NCBI GenBank assembly: GCA_963816785.1
Contig: CAWFLL010000002.1
Span: 186,001 to 250,000 of the forward strand
From: VRUE01 sp963816785
GTDB taxonomy: Bacteria > Actinomycetota > Thermoleophilia > Solirubrobacterales > 70-9
Direction: 5' to 3'
Length of the DNA: 64,000 bases
The number at the start of each line of letters is the position of its first letter. Position 1 is the first letter of the stretch. The translations under genes and the position numbers were made by a program. Of this stretch, positions 11,070 through 20,600 are shown piece by piece. The notes under the pieces were generated by a model. It did not search any database and was not told the DNA's origin. It saw only the letters and a list, made by a program, of their open reading frames with translations.

Positions 11070-12085
11070 TCAGCGAAGCGGTCGCCGCAGCGTCGCGACG
11101 AGGCGCTCGAGGGCGTCCTGGTCGGGCTGGACCGGGGTTCCGCGCTGCCTGACGGCCAGCCAGATCAGCGCCGTGCCGAGGATCGGGCCGCCGATCCCCA
11201 GCGCAAGGAACGCCGCCCGGTGTCGATCTCGCCGATCATCCAATCGAAGTTCATGCCGAAGAACCCGGTCAGGAAGGTGAGCGGCAGGAAGATCGTCGCC
11301 ACCACGGTCAGCCAGTAGATCGTCTCGTTCATCCGCAGGCCCATCAGCTTCGTCATCGAGTCCGCGGCGGCGTCGATGCCGTCGATCAGCCGGTTGAGCT
11401 GCCCGTAGATGCGTTCGAAGTAGCGCTCGTTGTCGGCGACCAGCCCCTTCACCTGTCCGATCTCCTGGCCGATCCGCTCGAACCTGCCCCGCAGCGGGCC
11501 GAGCCGGCGGCGCATTTTCGTCAGCCGCACGTTGATCGCCCGCAATGTCCCAGCCCGCACCCGCGCGTTGCGCGGTGTCGCCGGCCAGCACCTCCAGCCC
11601 CTCGAGCGCCAGCTCGGTGGCGTTGAGGGCGTCGAAGGCGGTCGCGACCATCGCGTCGAGGACGACGTAGACGACGTACTGCTCGCTTCGCCCCTGCGGG
11701 CTGAAGCTCGGCAGGATCTCCGGGCAGCGAGACCCGCTCGCGGTGGACGGTGAGCAGGTAGTCGCCGTGGACCAGGACGTTGACCTCGATCGCTTCGAGC
11801 CCCTCGCCAGCTCGTCGTCCTGGCCGCCGTCGGGCTCCAGGTAGCAGTGGAAGGGGAAGACGACGTGGTCGGCGTCGGCGTGGAACTTCCGCGACGGCCG
11901 GCCGCCGTGGCCGAAGTCGAACAGCGGATCCAGCGCGTGGGCGCGGGATGTCGCAGGACCGCCCCGATCTCCTCGGCGGAGACCTCGGAGGCGCAGACGT
12001 CGGCCCAGAAGAAGTGGCCCTCGGCGCGAAGGCCGGCGATCCGCTCGCGCTCGCCGGCGCCCAGCCCCTCGACGATCTCGCTCAT
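11070..12085 (-). CDS. corA: CorA-family divalent cation (Mg2+/Co2+) transporter (frameshifted)
   Basis: Pentameric inner-membrane magnesium channel of the CorA/MIT family. Start ATG 12085 (MSEIVEGLGAGERER). The cytoplasmic half contains HVVFPFHCYLEP, VLVHGDYLLTVHRE-like and YVVYVVLDAMVATAFDALNA segments. The long helix (RAINVRLTKMRRRLGPLRGR) leads into the first membrane segment LTVVATIFLPLTFLTGFFGM. The signature GMN sits in GMNFDWM, followed by a second membrane helix LGIGGPILGTALIWLAV and a short charged tail. Frame breaks lie near 11950, 11800, 11720, 11560 and 11222. A short gap (90 bases) separates it from the divergent dehydrogenase gene. Selectivity for Mg2+ is family inference. Confidence 0.85.
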
Positions 12086-12175
12086 CGGAGGCGAGGCTAG
12101 GCGGCTGACCGGATAGCCTCCGCTCCCGCGGCGCAGGCCGCATTGCCAAGCCAATACTCCGGAGGATCCAGCCAC

Positions 12176-14178
<2,003 letters not shown>

Positions 14179-14206
14179 GGACGCGCCACCCCGTTACGCT
14201 GCTCCG

Positions 14207-14602
14207 ATGAGCACCGATCCGATCCAGGCGACCGTCTATCCGGGCCTCTTCTACGACGACGCCGACGCGGCGATGCAGTGGATGGAGCGCACCCTCGGCT
14301 TCGAGCGGCGCGAGGACCATCGTGACGACGACGGCAACGTCGTCCACGCCGAGATGACATTCGGCTCGGCGGTGATCATGCTGAGCACCGCCGGCAGGGG
14401 CAGGGAGCCGTTCCGGAACATCAGGGCGGGCGGGGCCCTCGTCTACATCGCGCTCGACGAGGTCGATTCGCTGTACGAGCGGGCCCGCGAGGCCGGCGGC
14501 GACATCGCGCTCGAGCCGACCGACACCGACTACGGCTCCCGCGACTTCACCGTCCGCGATCCCGAGGGGACCCTCTGGTCGTTCGGGACCTACCGGCCGT
14601 GA
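14207..14602 (+). CDS. VOC (glyoxalase/bleomycin-resistance fold) family protein
   Basis: Intact 131-codon gene starting at ATG 14207. Two beta-alpha-beta-beta-beta units of the vicinal-oxygen-chelate fold are recognisable: an N-terminal half starting VYPGLFYDDADAAMQWMERT with GFERREDHRDDDGNV, and a C-terminal half ending in the family-typical YGSRDFTVRDPEGTLWSFGT. This subtype (often annotated glyoxalase or PhnB-like) includes antibiotic-binding and uncharacterised proteins; an actual lyase activity is not supported by clear metal ligands. It is cytosolic. The stop overlaps the GTG of the sirtuin (GTGA), indicating an operon with the sirtuin and the HAD phosphatase. Confidence 0.8.
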   Translation: MSTDPIQATVYPGLFYDDADAAMQWMERTLGFERREDHRDDDGNVVHAEMTFGSAVIMLSTAGRGREPFRNIRAGGALVYIALDEVDSLYERAREAGGDIALEPTDTDYGSRDFTVRDPEGTLWSFGTYRP

Positions 14603-15369
14603 GGATGTGGTCCGAGCAAAGGCGCGCGGCCGGCGCCGGGCGGCTCGCCGAGCTGATCGCCGGCTCGGAGCGCGCGGTGGCGCTGACCGGCGCCGGTGTC
14701 TCGGTGCCCTCAGGGATCCCCGACTTCCGTACCCCGGAGACCGGGCTGTGGGAGAACGTCGACCCGATGGAGGTCGCCCACATCGATGTCTTCGAACGCG
14801 ACCCCGCCCGCTTCTGGTCCTACTACCGTCCCCGCTTCCACTCGCTCGGCGACAAACGGCCCAACCGCGCCCACGAGGCGCTGGCGGAGCTCGAGCGGCG
14901 CGGCCTGCTGGCGGGGGTGATCACCCAGAACATCGACCGCCTCCACCGCGCCGCCGGCTCCGAGAACGTGGTCGAGGTGCACGGCTCGATCGAATCCTCC
15001 CACTGCACCCGCTGCGCGGCCTCCTATGGGATCGACGCAGTCGACGCCCTCTTCAACGCCGACGGGGTCGCCGAGTGCGACGCCTGTGGCGGGCCGGTCA
15101 AACCGGGCGTCGTCCTGTTCGGTGAGATGCTTCCCGAGGAGGCGATGAGGCGCGCGCAGGAGCTCGCCGCGGAGGCCGACCTGATGCTCTGCGTCGGCAG
15201 CTCGCTCGTCGTCCACCCGGTCGCCGCCCTGCCGGGCATCACGCTCGCCTGCGGCGGGCGGCTCGCGATCGTCACCAAGGGCGCCACCCCCTATGACGGC
15301 GACGCTGTGCTGAAGCTCGACGGCGAGGTGGACGAGGAGCTGGACGCCCTCGTCGCCGCGCTCGGCTGA
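14599..15369 (+). CDS. NAD-dependent protein deacylase (Sir2 family)
   Basis: Sirtuin removing acyl groups from lysines using NAD+. The 256-codon gene is intact, starting at GTG 14599 (overlapping the upstream stop) or ATG 14605. Conserved motifs are GAGVSVPSGIPDFR (NAD binding), TQNIDRLH (catalytic core), the catalytic histidine in EVHGSIESS, four zinc cysteines (CTRC and CDAC, about 15004-15090), GVVLFGEMLPE and VGSSLVVHP. The length fits class III or U bacterial CobB-like enzymes. It precedes the HAD gene by one base, suggesting co-transcription. The targets are unknown; bacterial homologues regulate acyl-CoA synthetases and central metabolism. Confidence 0.9.
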   Translation: MRMWSEQRRAAGAGRLAELIAGSERAVALTGAGVSVPSGIPDFRTPETGLWENVDPMEVAHIDVFERDPARFWSYYRPRFHSLGDKRPNRAHEALAELERRGLLAGVITQNIDRLHRAAGSENVVEVHGSIESSHCTRCAASYGIDAVDALFNADGVAECDACGGPVKPGVVLFGEMLPEEAMRRAQELAAEADLMLCVGSSLVVHPVAALPGITLACGGRLAIVTKGATPYDGDAVLKLDGEVDEELDALVAALG

Positions 15370-15370
15370 G

Positions 15371-16051
15371 ATGGCGGCGGCCGACCCCGGTGAGCGCCCC
15401 CCCGCGGCCCCCGAGGCCGTCGTCTTCGACAACGACGGACTGCTGCTCAACACCGAGTCGGTCTGGACCCGCGCCGAGGGGGACCTGTTCGAGCGGCGGG
15501 GGCTGGAGTTCACGCCCGCCCACAAGCGCGAGCTGGTCGGGACCTCGGCCGAGATCGCCGGCGGGATCCTCGAGCGGAGGCTGGGTGAGCCGGGACGCTC
15601 AGCGCAGCTGATCGACGAGCTGAACGAGCTCGTCGTCGCCGAGCTCGAGCATGGGGTCGAGGCGATGGTCGGGGCGCGCGACCTCCTCCACGAGCTGCGC
15701 CAGCGGGGGACGCCGCTCGGCCTCGTCTCCAACTCGCCGCTCGCCTTCGTCCAGCGCTCGCTCGAGATCGTCGGCTTCGAGGATCGTTTCGACGTCGTCG
15801 TCAGCGGCCACGACGTGGCCGCCCCGAAGCCGGCCCCGGATCCCTACCTGGAGGCCTGTCGGCGCCTCGGCGTCGAGCCGGGCCCGGCGGTGGTCGCGCT
15901 CGAGGACTCGCCCACCGGGGTCGCCGCCGCCCGCGCCGCGGGATTGACCGTGATCGGGGTTCCCTCGCTGGAGGGCATCGCCCTCGAGGAAGCGCATCAC
16001 ATCGCCGGCTCGCTGCTCGACGAGGTGGTCGCCCGCCACCTCGTCCTTTAG
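15371..16051 (+). CDS. HAD superfamily phosphatase, beta-phosphoglucomutase-like
   Basis: Intact 226-codon cytosolic phosphohydrolase. HAD motif I is VVFDNDGLLLNTE (nucleophile and acid aspartates both present; the residue between them is asparagine rather than the common phenylalanine or methionine). Motif II is LVSNSPLAF, motif III the lysine in VAAPKPAPDPYLEA, and motif IV VALEDSPTGVAAARAAG. A helical cap lies between motifs I and II, as in subfamily IA. The start ATG 15371 follows the sirtuin TGA by a single base. Substrates in this family are sugar phosphates or phosphoglycolate; none can be assigned here. Confidence 0.87.
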   Translation: MAAADPGERPPAAPEAVVFDNDGLLLNTESVWTRAEGDLFERRGLEFTPAHKRELVGTSAEIAGGILERRLGEPGRSAQLIDELNELVVAELEHGVEAMVGARDLLHELRQRGTPLGLVSNSPLAFVQRSLEIVGFEDRFDVVVSGHDVAAPKPAPDPYLEACRRLGVEPGPAVVALEDSPTGVAAARAAGLTVIGVPSLEGIALEEAHHIAGSLLDEVVARHLVL

Positions 16052-16929
16052 CCGCGCAGGACGCGGCGGCGGCGCAGGACCCGCTCGCAGGTCTCCAGCA
16101 GCTCCCGCACGCTGCGCTCCCCCTCGGCGTCGAGGTCGCCCCGCAGCGCCATGTTCGCCGCCTCGCCGGCCTCGCTGCGGCGGGCGGAGAGGGCCGCCAT
16201 GTCCTCCTCGTGCCCGGGGTCGGCCAGCGCCCCGGCCAGCTCCACCAGCAGCGCCTCCAGCCCGACCCGCAGCTGCAGCGCGGCCTCGCGGATGCGGCCG
16301 GAATCGAGGTCGGCGCGGGCCCGCAACAGCAGCGTCTCGCAGGCGTCGATCCGCTCCCGGCGGCCGAGCACCGCCGCGACCCGCTCCTGGGGCCGCAGCT
16401 CCTCCTGCCGGCGCCGGCGGCGGGGGCCCCCGGGGGCCCGGACGTCGACGTCGCGCGCCTCGGTGAAGCGCCCCAAGGCGACCTCATCGCCGCTGCCGAT
16501 CCCGATCCTCACCCTCACCGCCCCCTTCGGGCTCAGCTCGGCGCCGCGCGGGTCGGCGGCGGCCGCCGCCTGGGCGTGAAGGGCGCGGTTCAGCAGCCCG
16601 ATTCCCTCGGCGACGAGCGCGTCGACCGAGTCCTCATCGGCGAGCGCGCCGCCGAGCCAGGCGGCCGCCTCCTCGCCGCCGCCGAACGGCTCGAAGGCCC
16701 GGATCGCGGTGGCGCGGGCCAGTGGCAGGGTCGGCAGCTCGGCCTCGGGATCGGCCTCGCTGGGGCGCCGGCGGCGCCTTCCCGGCGGCGGCGGCGCCCC
16801 CAGGGTTTCGAGCACCAGCACGCTCTGCGCCTCGTCCTCGCCGCCCTCCCGGGCCAGGTAGCGGCCGTCCGCGACGGGCATTGCCCCAGCGAACTCGAAC
16901 TGCACGAATCCGAAATATTTGGAGTCCAT
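16048..16929 (-). other. C-terminal segment of the hydrolase frame; possible separate gene of unknown function (293 aa)
   Basis: The last 293 codons of the hydrolase frame begin at an internal ATG (16929, MDSKYFGFVQFEFAGAMPVA) and look like a distinct cytosolic protein. There is no export signal, and the region holds arginine-rich patches (PGRRRRRP, GPRRRRRQ), acidic stretches and a helical C-terminus (LLRARADLDSGRIREAALQL) resembling a tetratricopeptide- or DUF-type alpha domain. DNA just upstream of the ATG (16930-17010) is less GC-biased by codon position, contains a 7-bp inverted repeat (GTGGGTC/GACCCAC), and another frame of the hydrolase ends at 17030. A lost stop or an indel may thus have fused two neighbouring genes. 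I do not recognise the family. Confidence 0.5.
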
Positions 16930-19350
16930 GGGCTCCGGGTCAGCGGACCCGATTCTCCAGGATCCGGAGTCAGTGCTTCCGGTAGTGGGTCGTGTCGTGA
17001 ACGGGCACAGGACCCACTGCCGTGAGCACTCAGTCGTCGCCGCTCTGCCGCCGGAGCGGTTGCCCCGGCCCTGCTTCTGTTTGTCGGGCAGCGCCTCTTC
17101 CGAGGGTTCGGTCGGCACTTCGGGGTTGTCGATCTCGGCGAGGCGATTGGTCAGCCGCATCCACTGGTCGGGCTTCAACAGCTGCACGAACTTCGCTTCC
17201 GGGCCGGTCCCGTAGATCGGCGTGTAGCCGATGTGGATGTGGTCGGCATGGTCGCTCATCGCAAAGCTGGGGCCGCCCAGTTCCTCGAGGGAGATCAGCT
17301 CGTCGGGGACCATCGTCCCCTGCAGGCGCAGGATCTCCTTCAGCACCGTGTCGGTGATCGAGCCGGGGCCCTGGTGTCCGAGGATCGGGATCCCGTTGAC
17401 GATCGCGATGTCGGCGGCGCTGCCATAGGAGTGGTAGGAGACGTTGCCGCTGGTCGTGATGCTGCCGTGCCGCCCGCACAGCATCGAGGTGATCGTCAGG
17501 CGGTAGCCCTGCTCGGAGAGGTAGGAGAGCGCCGCCAGCAGGCGTTTGTCGATCTGCCCGCCGCGGACTTCGGTCCGGTCGCAGGCCGGCAGTTCGATCC
17601 GCTCGTCGGCGAGGACGCGCCGCTCGAGGGCGCCCTTGGGGAGGAGCAGCACCCCGGCGGCGCTCAGCCTGCCGCTTAGCGGGTTCTTGCCCTTGGCGCG
17701 GTAGATCGCGGTCGCCTCGAGCAGCTTCCAGCCGTCGAGGATCGGCTTCGGGTCGATCCGCGGAGCGCCCCGCCCGGCCGGCCGGATCGAGAAGTTGATG
17801 TGGGGATCGACCCCATCCGCGCCGGCGCCGATTCGCGCCAGGACGGTGCCGGCTATCACCCTCGACCCGACCTTGAGGGTCCCGTCCGCGCCGCGCGCAC
17901 CGGCGTTGTCGACCCGTTCGTAGGCCTCCGCCTGCCGGCCCTCGCTGACCCGGCCCGGCAGCGCGTAGAGGCGGGCGCGAATGTTCTCGCTGTCGACCGG
18001 GACCCGCCGCTCCTTCCCGGTCGGCATCACCACCGTGCGCTGCTTGCGGATGATCTTCCCGAGCTTGGCGTAGGTGTAGCGGTTGCCGTAGGCATCGCGG
18101 AGGACGACATAGCGGCCGAGCAGCTTCGACTTGCCGGTCTTGACGATCACGCCGTCGTTGACGGCGACCACCGGTGCGTCCTCGGCGGCGAAGATGTTGA
18201 TCCCGCGGCGGGTCGGCGAGGAGGAGATCACCGCGGCCGCGTTGCCATAGGAATCGCGCTGCCCCGGCGTCGCCTGCTTCAGCGCCTCGCGGGTTGAGAT
18301 GTCGTCGGCGTAGCGGGCGTCGGCGGCGACCGGGAAGTGCGCCCCCTCGGTCAGCCCGGTCAGCGAGCCGACCAGGTCGGCCGGCAGCTTGCCGTAGGCG
18401 CGCGCGTAGAGCAGCACCTCTTCGACGTACCAGTCGGCGTGGTTGTAGGCGAAGATCGCTTCGTAGAGGTCGTGCTCGGCGCCGGCGACCTTGAGGTAGT
18501 GGGCGGCGGCGCAGATCGCGTCGACCGGGTTGTAGGGGTCCTGACGGCCGTCGCCGTTGGCGTCGAGCCCGTACATCTCCCAACTCGAGGGGAGGAACTG
18601 CATCCAGCCCATCGCCCCGGCGCTGGAGACGTTGAGGTTGGTGCCGAAGGCGGTCTCGATTTTGTTGATCGAGGCCAGCACCTCCCAGGGCACCCCGTAC
18701 TCGGTCCCGCAGGCCTGGTAGATCGGCAGCAGGAAGGGCGGGATCTCGAACGAGTCGATGACGAAGTTGGGGACGCCGATCGGGGCCGGGCCGAACGGGG
18801 CGATCGTCGTCGTCGGGTTGGCCGCGGTCGGGGCGCCGCCTTCGTCGAAGGCGGCGGTGCCGCCATCGGGGCCATGCTTCGCGGGCTGGACCCCGGCGGT
18901 CGCGCTGGGGGCGGTGACCGCCCCGCCGGCGCCGATGCCGGCGCCGGAGCCGTCGAGGCCCTGGTTGCGGGTCACGCCGCCGGCGTTGGGCGCGTCGGCG
19001 GCATCGACCGCCGAGCCGGCCTCGACCCTGCCGCTCGGCTCGCTCGCGGGCCTGTCAGGGCCGCCCTGTTCGGCCGGCGCCGGCGCCGGCACGGGCACCG
19101 GCGCCTCTTCGGGGTCGGTCGGTTCCGCGCAGTCGGGGTCCGCGAGGTCGGCGAGTCCGTCGCCGTCGTCGTCGAGTTCGTTTTCGCAGGCCGGCACTTC
19201 GTTCGCAACCGGGCCGGCGCCGGGGGAGATCCCGACCGCGTCGCTGCCGCCGAGGCTGAAATCCGATTCGGCGCCCGCCATCCCCACGCCCAGAGCCGTG
19301 ACCGCCGCGAAGCCGGCCAGGGCGATGATCAGTGCGAGCTTGTTTCTCAT
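16048..19350 (-). CDS. Large exported cell-wall hydrolase: SLT + degenerate M23 + M15-like domains, with unknown C-terminal extension
   Basis: One open frame of 1100 codons from ATG 19350. Residues 1-27 form a signal peptide. Residues 57-75 are an Asp-rich, EF-hand-like loop (NELDDDGDGLADLADPDC), then a Pro/Ala/Gly linker. Residues about 200-310 match MltB-type lytic transglycosylases (KIETAFGTNLNVSSAGAMGW then MQFLPSSWEMYG). Residues about 385-545 look like an M23/LytM domain, but the metal ligands are replaced (INIFA, YAKLG, DPHINF), so it is probably non-catalytic. Residues about 600-740 resemble M15 D,D-carboxypeptidases, with YHSYGSAADIA and SDHADHIHIGY carrying the zinc ligands. The M15-like part ends near residue 760; from residue 808 an unrelated segment follows (listed separately). 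Role inferred: peptidoglycan remodelling. Confidence 0.85.
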   Translation of the reverse strand: MRNKLALIIALAGFAAVTALGVGMAGAESDFSLGGSDAVGISPGAGPVANEVPACENELDDDGDGLADLADPDCAEPTDPEEAPVPVPAPAPAEQGGPDRPASEPSGRVEAGSAVDAADAPNAGGVTRNQGLDGSGAGIGAGGAVTAPSATAGVQPAKHGPDGGTAAFDEGGAPTAANPTTTIAPFGPAPIGVPNFVIDSFEIPPFLLPIYQACGTEYGVPWEVLASINKIETAFGTNLNVSSAGAMGWMQFLPSSWEMYGLDANGDGRQDPYNPVDAICAAAHYLKVAGAEHDLYEAIFAYNHADWYVEEVLLYARAYGKLPADLVGSLTGLTEGAHFPVAADARYADDISTREALKQATPGQRDSYGNAAAVISSSPTRRGINIFAAEDAPVVAVNDGVIVKTGKSKLLGRYVVLRDAYGNRYTYAKLGKIIRKQRTVVMPTGKERRVPVDSENIRARLYALPGRVSEGRQAEAYERVDNAGARGADGTLKVGSRVIAGTVLARIGAGADGVDPHINFSIRPAGRGAPRIDPKPILDGWKLLEATAIYRAKGKNPLSGRLSAAGVLLLPKGALERRVLADERIELPACDRTEVRGGQIDKRLLAALSYLSEQGYRLTITSMLCGRHGSITTSGNVSYHSYGSAADIAIVNGIPILGHQGPGSITDTVLKEILRLQGTMVPDELISLEELGGPSFAMSDHADHIHIGYTPIYGTGPEAKFVQLLKPDQWMRLTNRLAEIDNPEVPTEPSEEALPDKQKQGRGNRSGGRAATTECSRQWVLCPFTTRPTTGSTDSGSWRIGSADPEPMDSKYFGFVQFEFAGAMPVADGRYLAREGGEDEAQSVLVLETLGAPPPPGRRRRRPSEADPEAELPTLPLARATAIRAFEPFGGGEEAAAWLGGALADEDSVDALVAEGIGLLNRALHAQAAAAADPRGAELSPKGAVRVRIGIGSGDEVALGRFTEARDVDVRAPGGPRRRRRQEELRPQERVAAVLGRRERIDACETLLLRARADLDSGRIREAALQLRVGLEALLVELAGALADPGHEEDMAALSARRSEAGEAANMALRGDLDAEGERSVRELLETCERVLRRRRVLRG

Positions 19351-19568
19351 TCAGCGGCGCCTCGAATATGCGAATCCGCGGGTCATCGACCCCGGTCGTG
19401 TGTCCTCTCCCCACGCAAGAGACTCGCAAACGCTACCCGTTGGGGAGGGGCGTGTGCAAAGGGGCGGGTGCCCCCCAACAAGGCCTTAATCAAGGCCCTC
19501 ACTCGTCGCTGCCCCCACGCACGTGGCGCTGGAGGATTCCAGTTGACCCGGATGCGCTCGTTAAGCTG
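19351..19568. other. 218-bp intergenic region between divergent hydrolase and coiled-coil genes; structured leader
   Basis: The region contains several inverted repeats on the side that would be the 5' leader of the cell-wall hydrolase: GGCCTT-AATC-AAGGCC at 19482-19497, GTTGGGG (19439-19445) pairing with CCCCAAC (19473-19479), and ACCCG pairing with CGGGT around it. It must hold promoters for both directions, but I find no convincing -35/-10 pair. A folded 5' leader is plausible; identity is unknown. Confidence 0.4.
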
Positions 19569-19919
19569 ATGTCAATGACCGATGAAGAGCAGGATCAGGA
19601 GAGCCTGCGGGCGCGCAGCGAGCAGGCGATCGGGGAGCTGGCGCAGGCGCTCCTCGACAGCCAGGTGCTGGAGAACGCGCTCGCCGCTGCGTTCGGCGCC
19701 CGTGAGAAGGCGGCCGAGGCCCAGCAGGCGGCGATGGCCGCCCTCAACCTGCCTTCCGCCGCCGAGGTGGAGCGGCTGGAGCGGCGGCTGCGGTCGCTCT
19801 CGCGCCGCCTCGAGGAGGTCGAGGACCAGCTCGACGCGGTCGGCCGCGACGTCGCCGAGCTGCGGCGCGAGCTGCGGGCCGAGGCCCCCAAGCCGCGGGC
19901 GGCGAAGTCTGCGGACTAA
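19569..19919 (+). CDS. Small coiled-coil protein (116 aa), unknown function
   Basis: Intact gene starting at ATG 19569 (MSMTDEEQDQESLRARSEQA), with a second ATG at 19575. It is highly charged and predicted almost entirely helical. Heptad-like repetition of leucine and alanine runs through two stretches (EVERLERRLRSLSRRLEEVE and DQLDAVGRDVAELRREL), so a dimeric or trimeric coiled coil is likely. The tail is lysine/alanine-rich (PKPRAAKSAD). There is no signal peptide or membrane segment. The pattern resembles phasin- or granule-associated helper proteins of actinomycetes, but I cannot assign it. It is divergent from the cell-wall hydrolase and ends 9 bases before the convergent nucleoside phosphorylase. 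Confidence 0.7.
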   Translation: MSMTDEEQDQESLRARSEQAIGELAQALLDSQVLENALAAAFGAREKAAEAQQAAMAALNLPSAAEVERLERRLRSLSRRLEEVEDQLDAVGRDVAELRRELRAEAPKPRAAKSAD

Positions 19920-19928
19920 CCCTCTACC

Positions 19929-20600
19929 TTAGGCTGAGAGCACCGTGCTGGCGGCGCTCCCGGCCCGTTTCGAGGCGGACTCGAGCGCCTCGTCGTCGAT
20001 CCGCTCGCCGCCGGCCTCGGAGACGATCAGGAGGGCCGCCGCGGCGATCCCCAGCTCGCGTCCCCGGGCGAGCACCGTGACCGTCTGCATGTCGGCGACC
20101 GCGGCCCCGTCCGGCGTCGCCCCCGGATCCGCGGGGTGGGCGTCGAGGCTGGCGATCCTGACCGGTCGCGCATCGCCCCGCAGGCTGTCCTCGAGCCGCT
20201 CGAAGAGGTCGTGGTCGGGGAGCACGACGTCCCCGACGGCGACGCCGTAGGCGCTGGCGCTGCCGCCGGCGGCGAGCGCCTCGGCCGCGAGCACCAGCTC
20301 GCCGGCCTCCACCTCCGGCACCAGGGCGGTGCAGGTCCCGATCCGGATCGCCCGCCGCACCCCGAGCGTCGCCAGGTCGGCGAGCACGATCGCGGCGCTG
20401 GGGCCGCCCATCCCCGTCGCCTGGATCGTCAGCCCATGGCCGGCCCGCGTCTCGCCCGAGTAGCCCCAGAGGCCACGGGCGTGGTTGCTCATCCTCGGCT
20501 GCTCGAGCAGCTCCTGCGCCAGCAGCAGGGCTCGCCCGGGATCGCCGACCAGGATCGCGTCAGAGGCGACCGGAGCTGTGGGGCGCAGTCGGGACGGCAT
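19929..20600 (-). CDS. Purine/uridine nucleoside phosphorylase family protein (PNP_UDP_1)
   Basis: Intact 223-codon cytosolic enzyme that cleaves nucleosides with phosphate. The N-terminus LRPTAPVASDAILVGDPGRA carries the family phosphate-binding glycine/arginine segment. GLTIQATGMGGPSAAIVLAD and RRAIRIGTCTALVP are the central strand motifs of trimeric/hexameric phosphorylases. DMQTVTVLARGRELGIAAAA takes the place of the usual DMExA motif: methionine is kept but the following glutamate is replaced by glutamine, which could change nucleoside recognition. Its start lies 41 bases inside the end of the FTR1 permease gene, so it is probably the last gene of the iron transcript. The base specificity is not clear. 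Confidence 0.85.
   Translation of the reverse strand: MPSRLRPTAPVASDAILVGDPGRALLLAQELLEQPRMSNHARGLWGYSGETRAGHGLTIQATGMGGPSAAIVLADLATLGVRRAIRIGTCTALVPEVEAGELVLAAEALAAGGSASAYGVAVGDVVLPDHDLFERLEDSLRGDARPVRIASLDAHPADPGATPDGAAVADMQTVTVLARGRELGIAAAALLIVSEAGGERIDDEALESASKRAGSAASTVLSA

Noticed and set aside
19351..19568. ydaO-type c-di-AMP riboswitch upstream of the cell-wall hydrolase
   Set aside because: The conserved 3' core (GACAGCTAACC-like) was not found on either strand, in spite of several hairpins.
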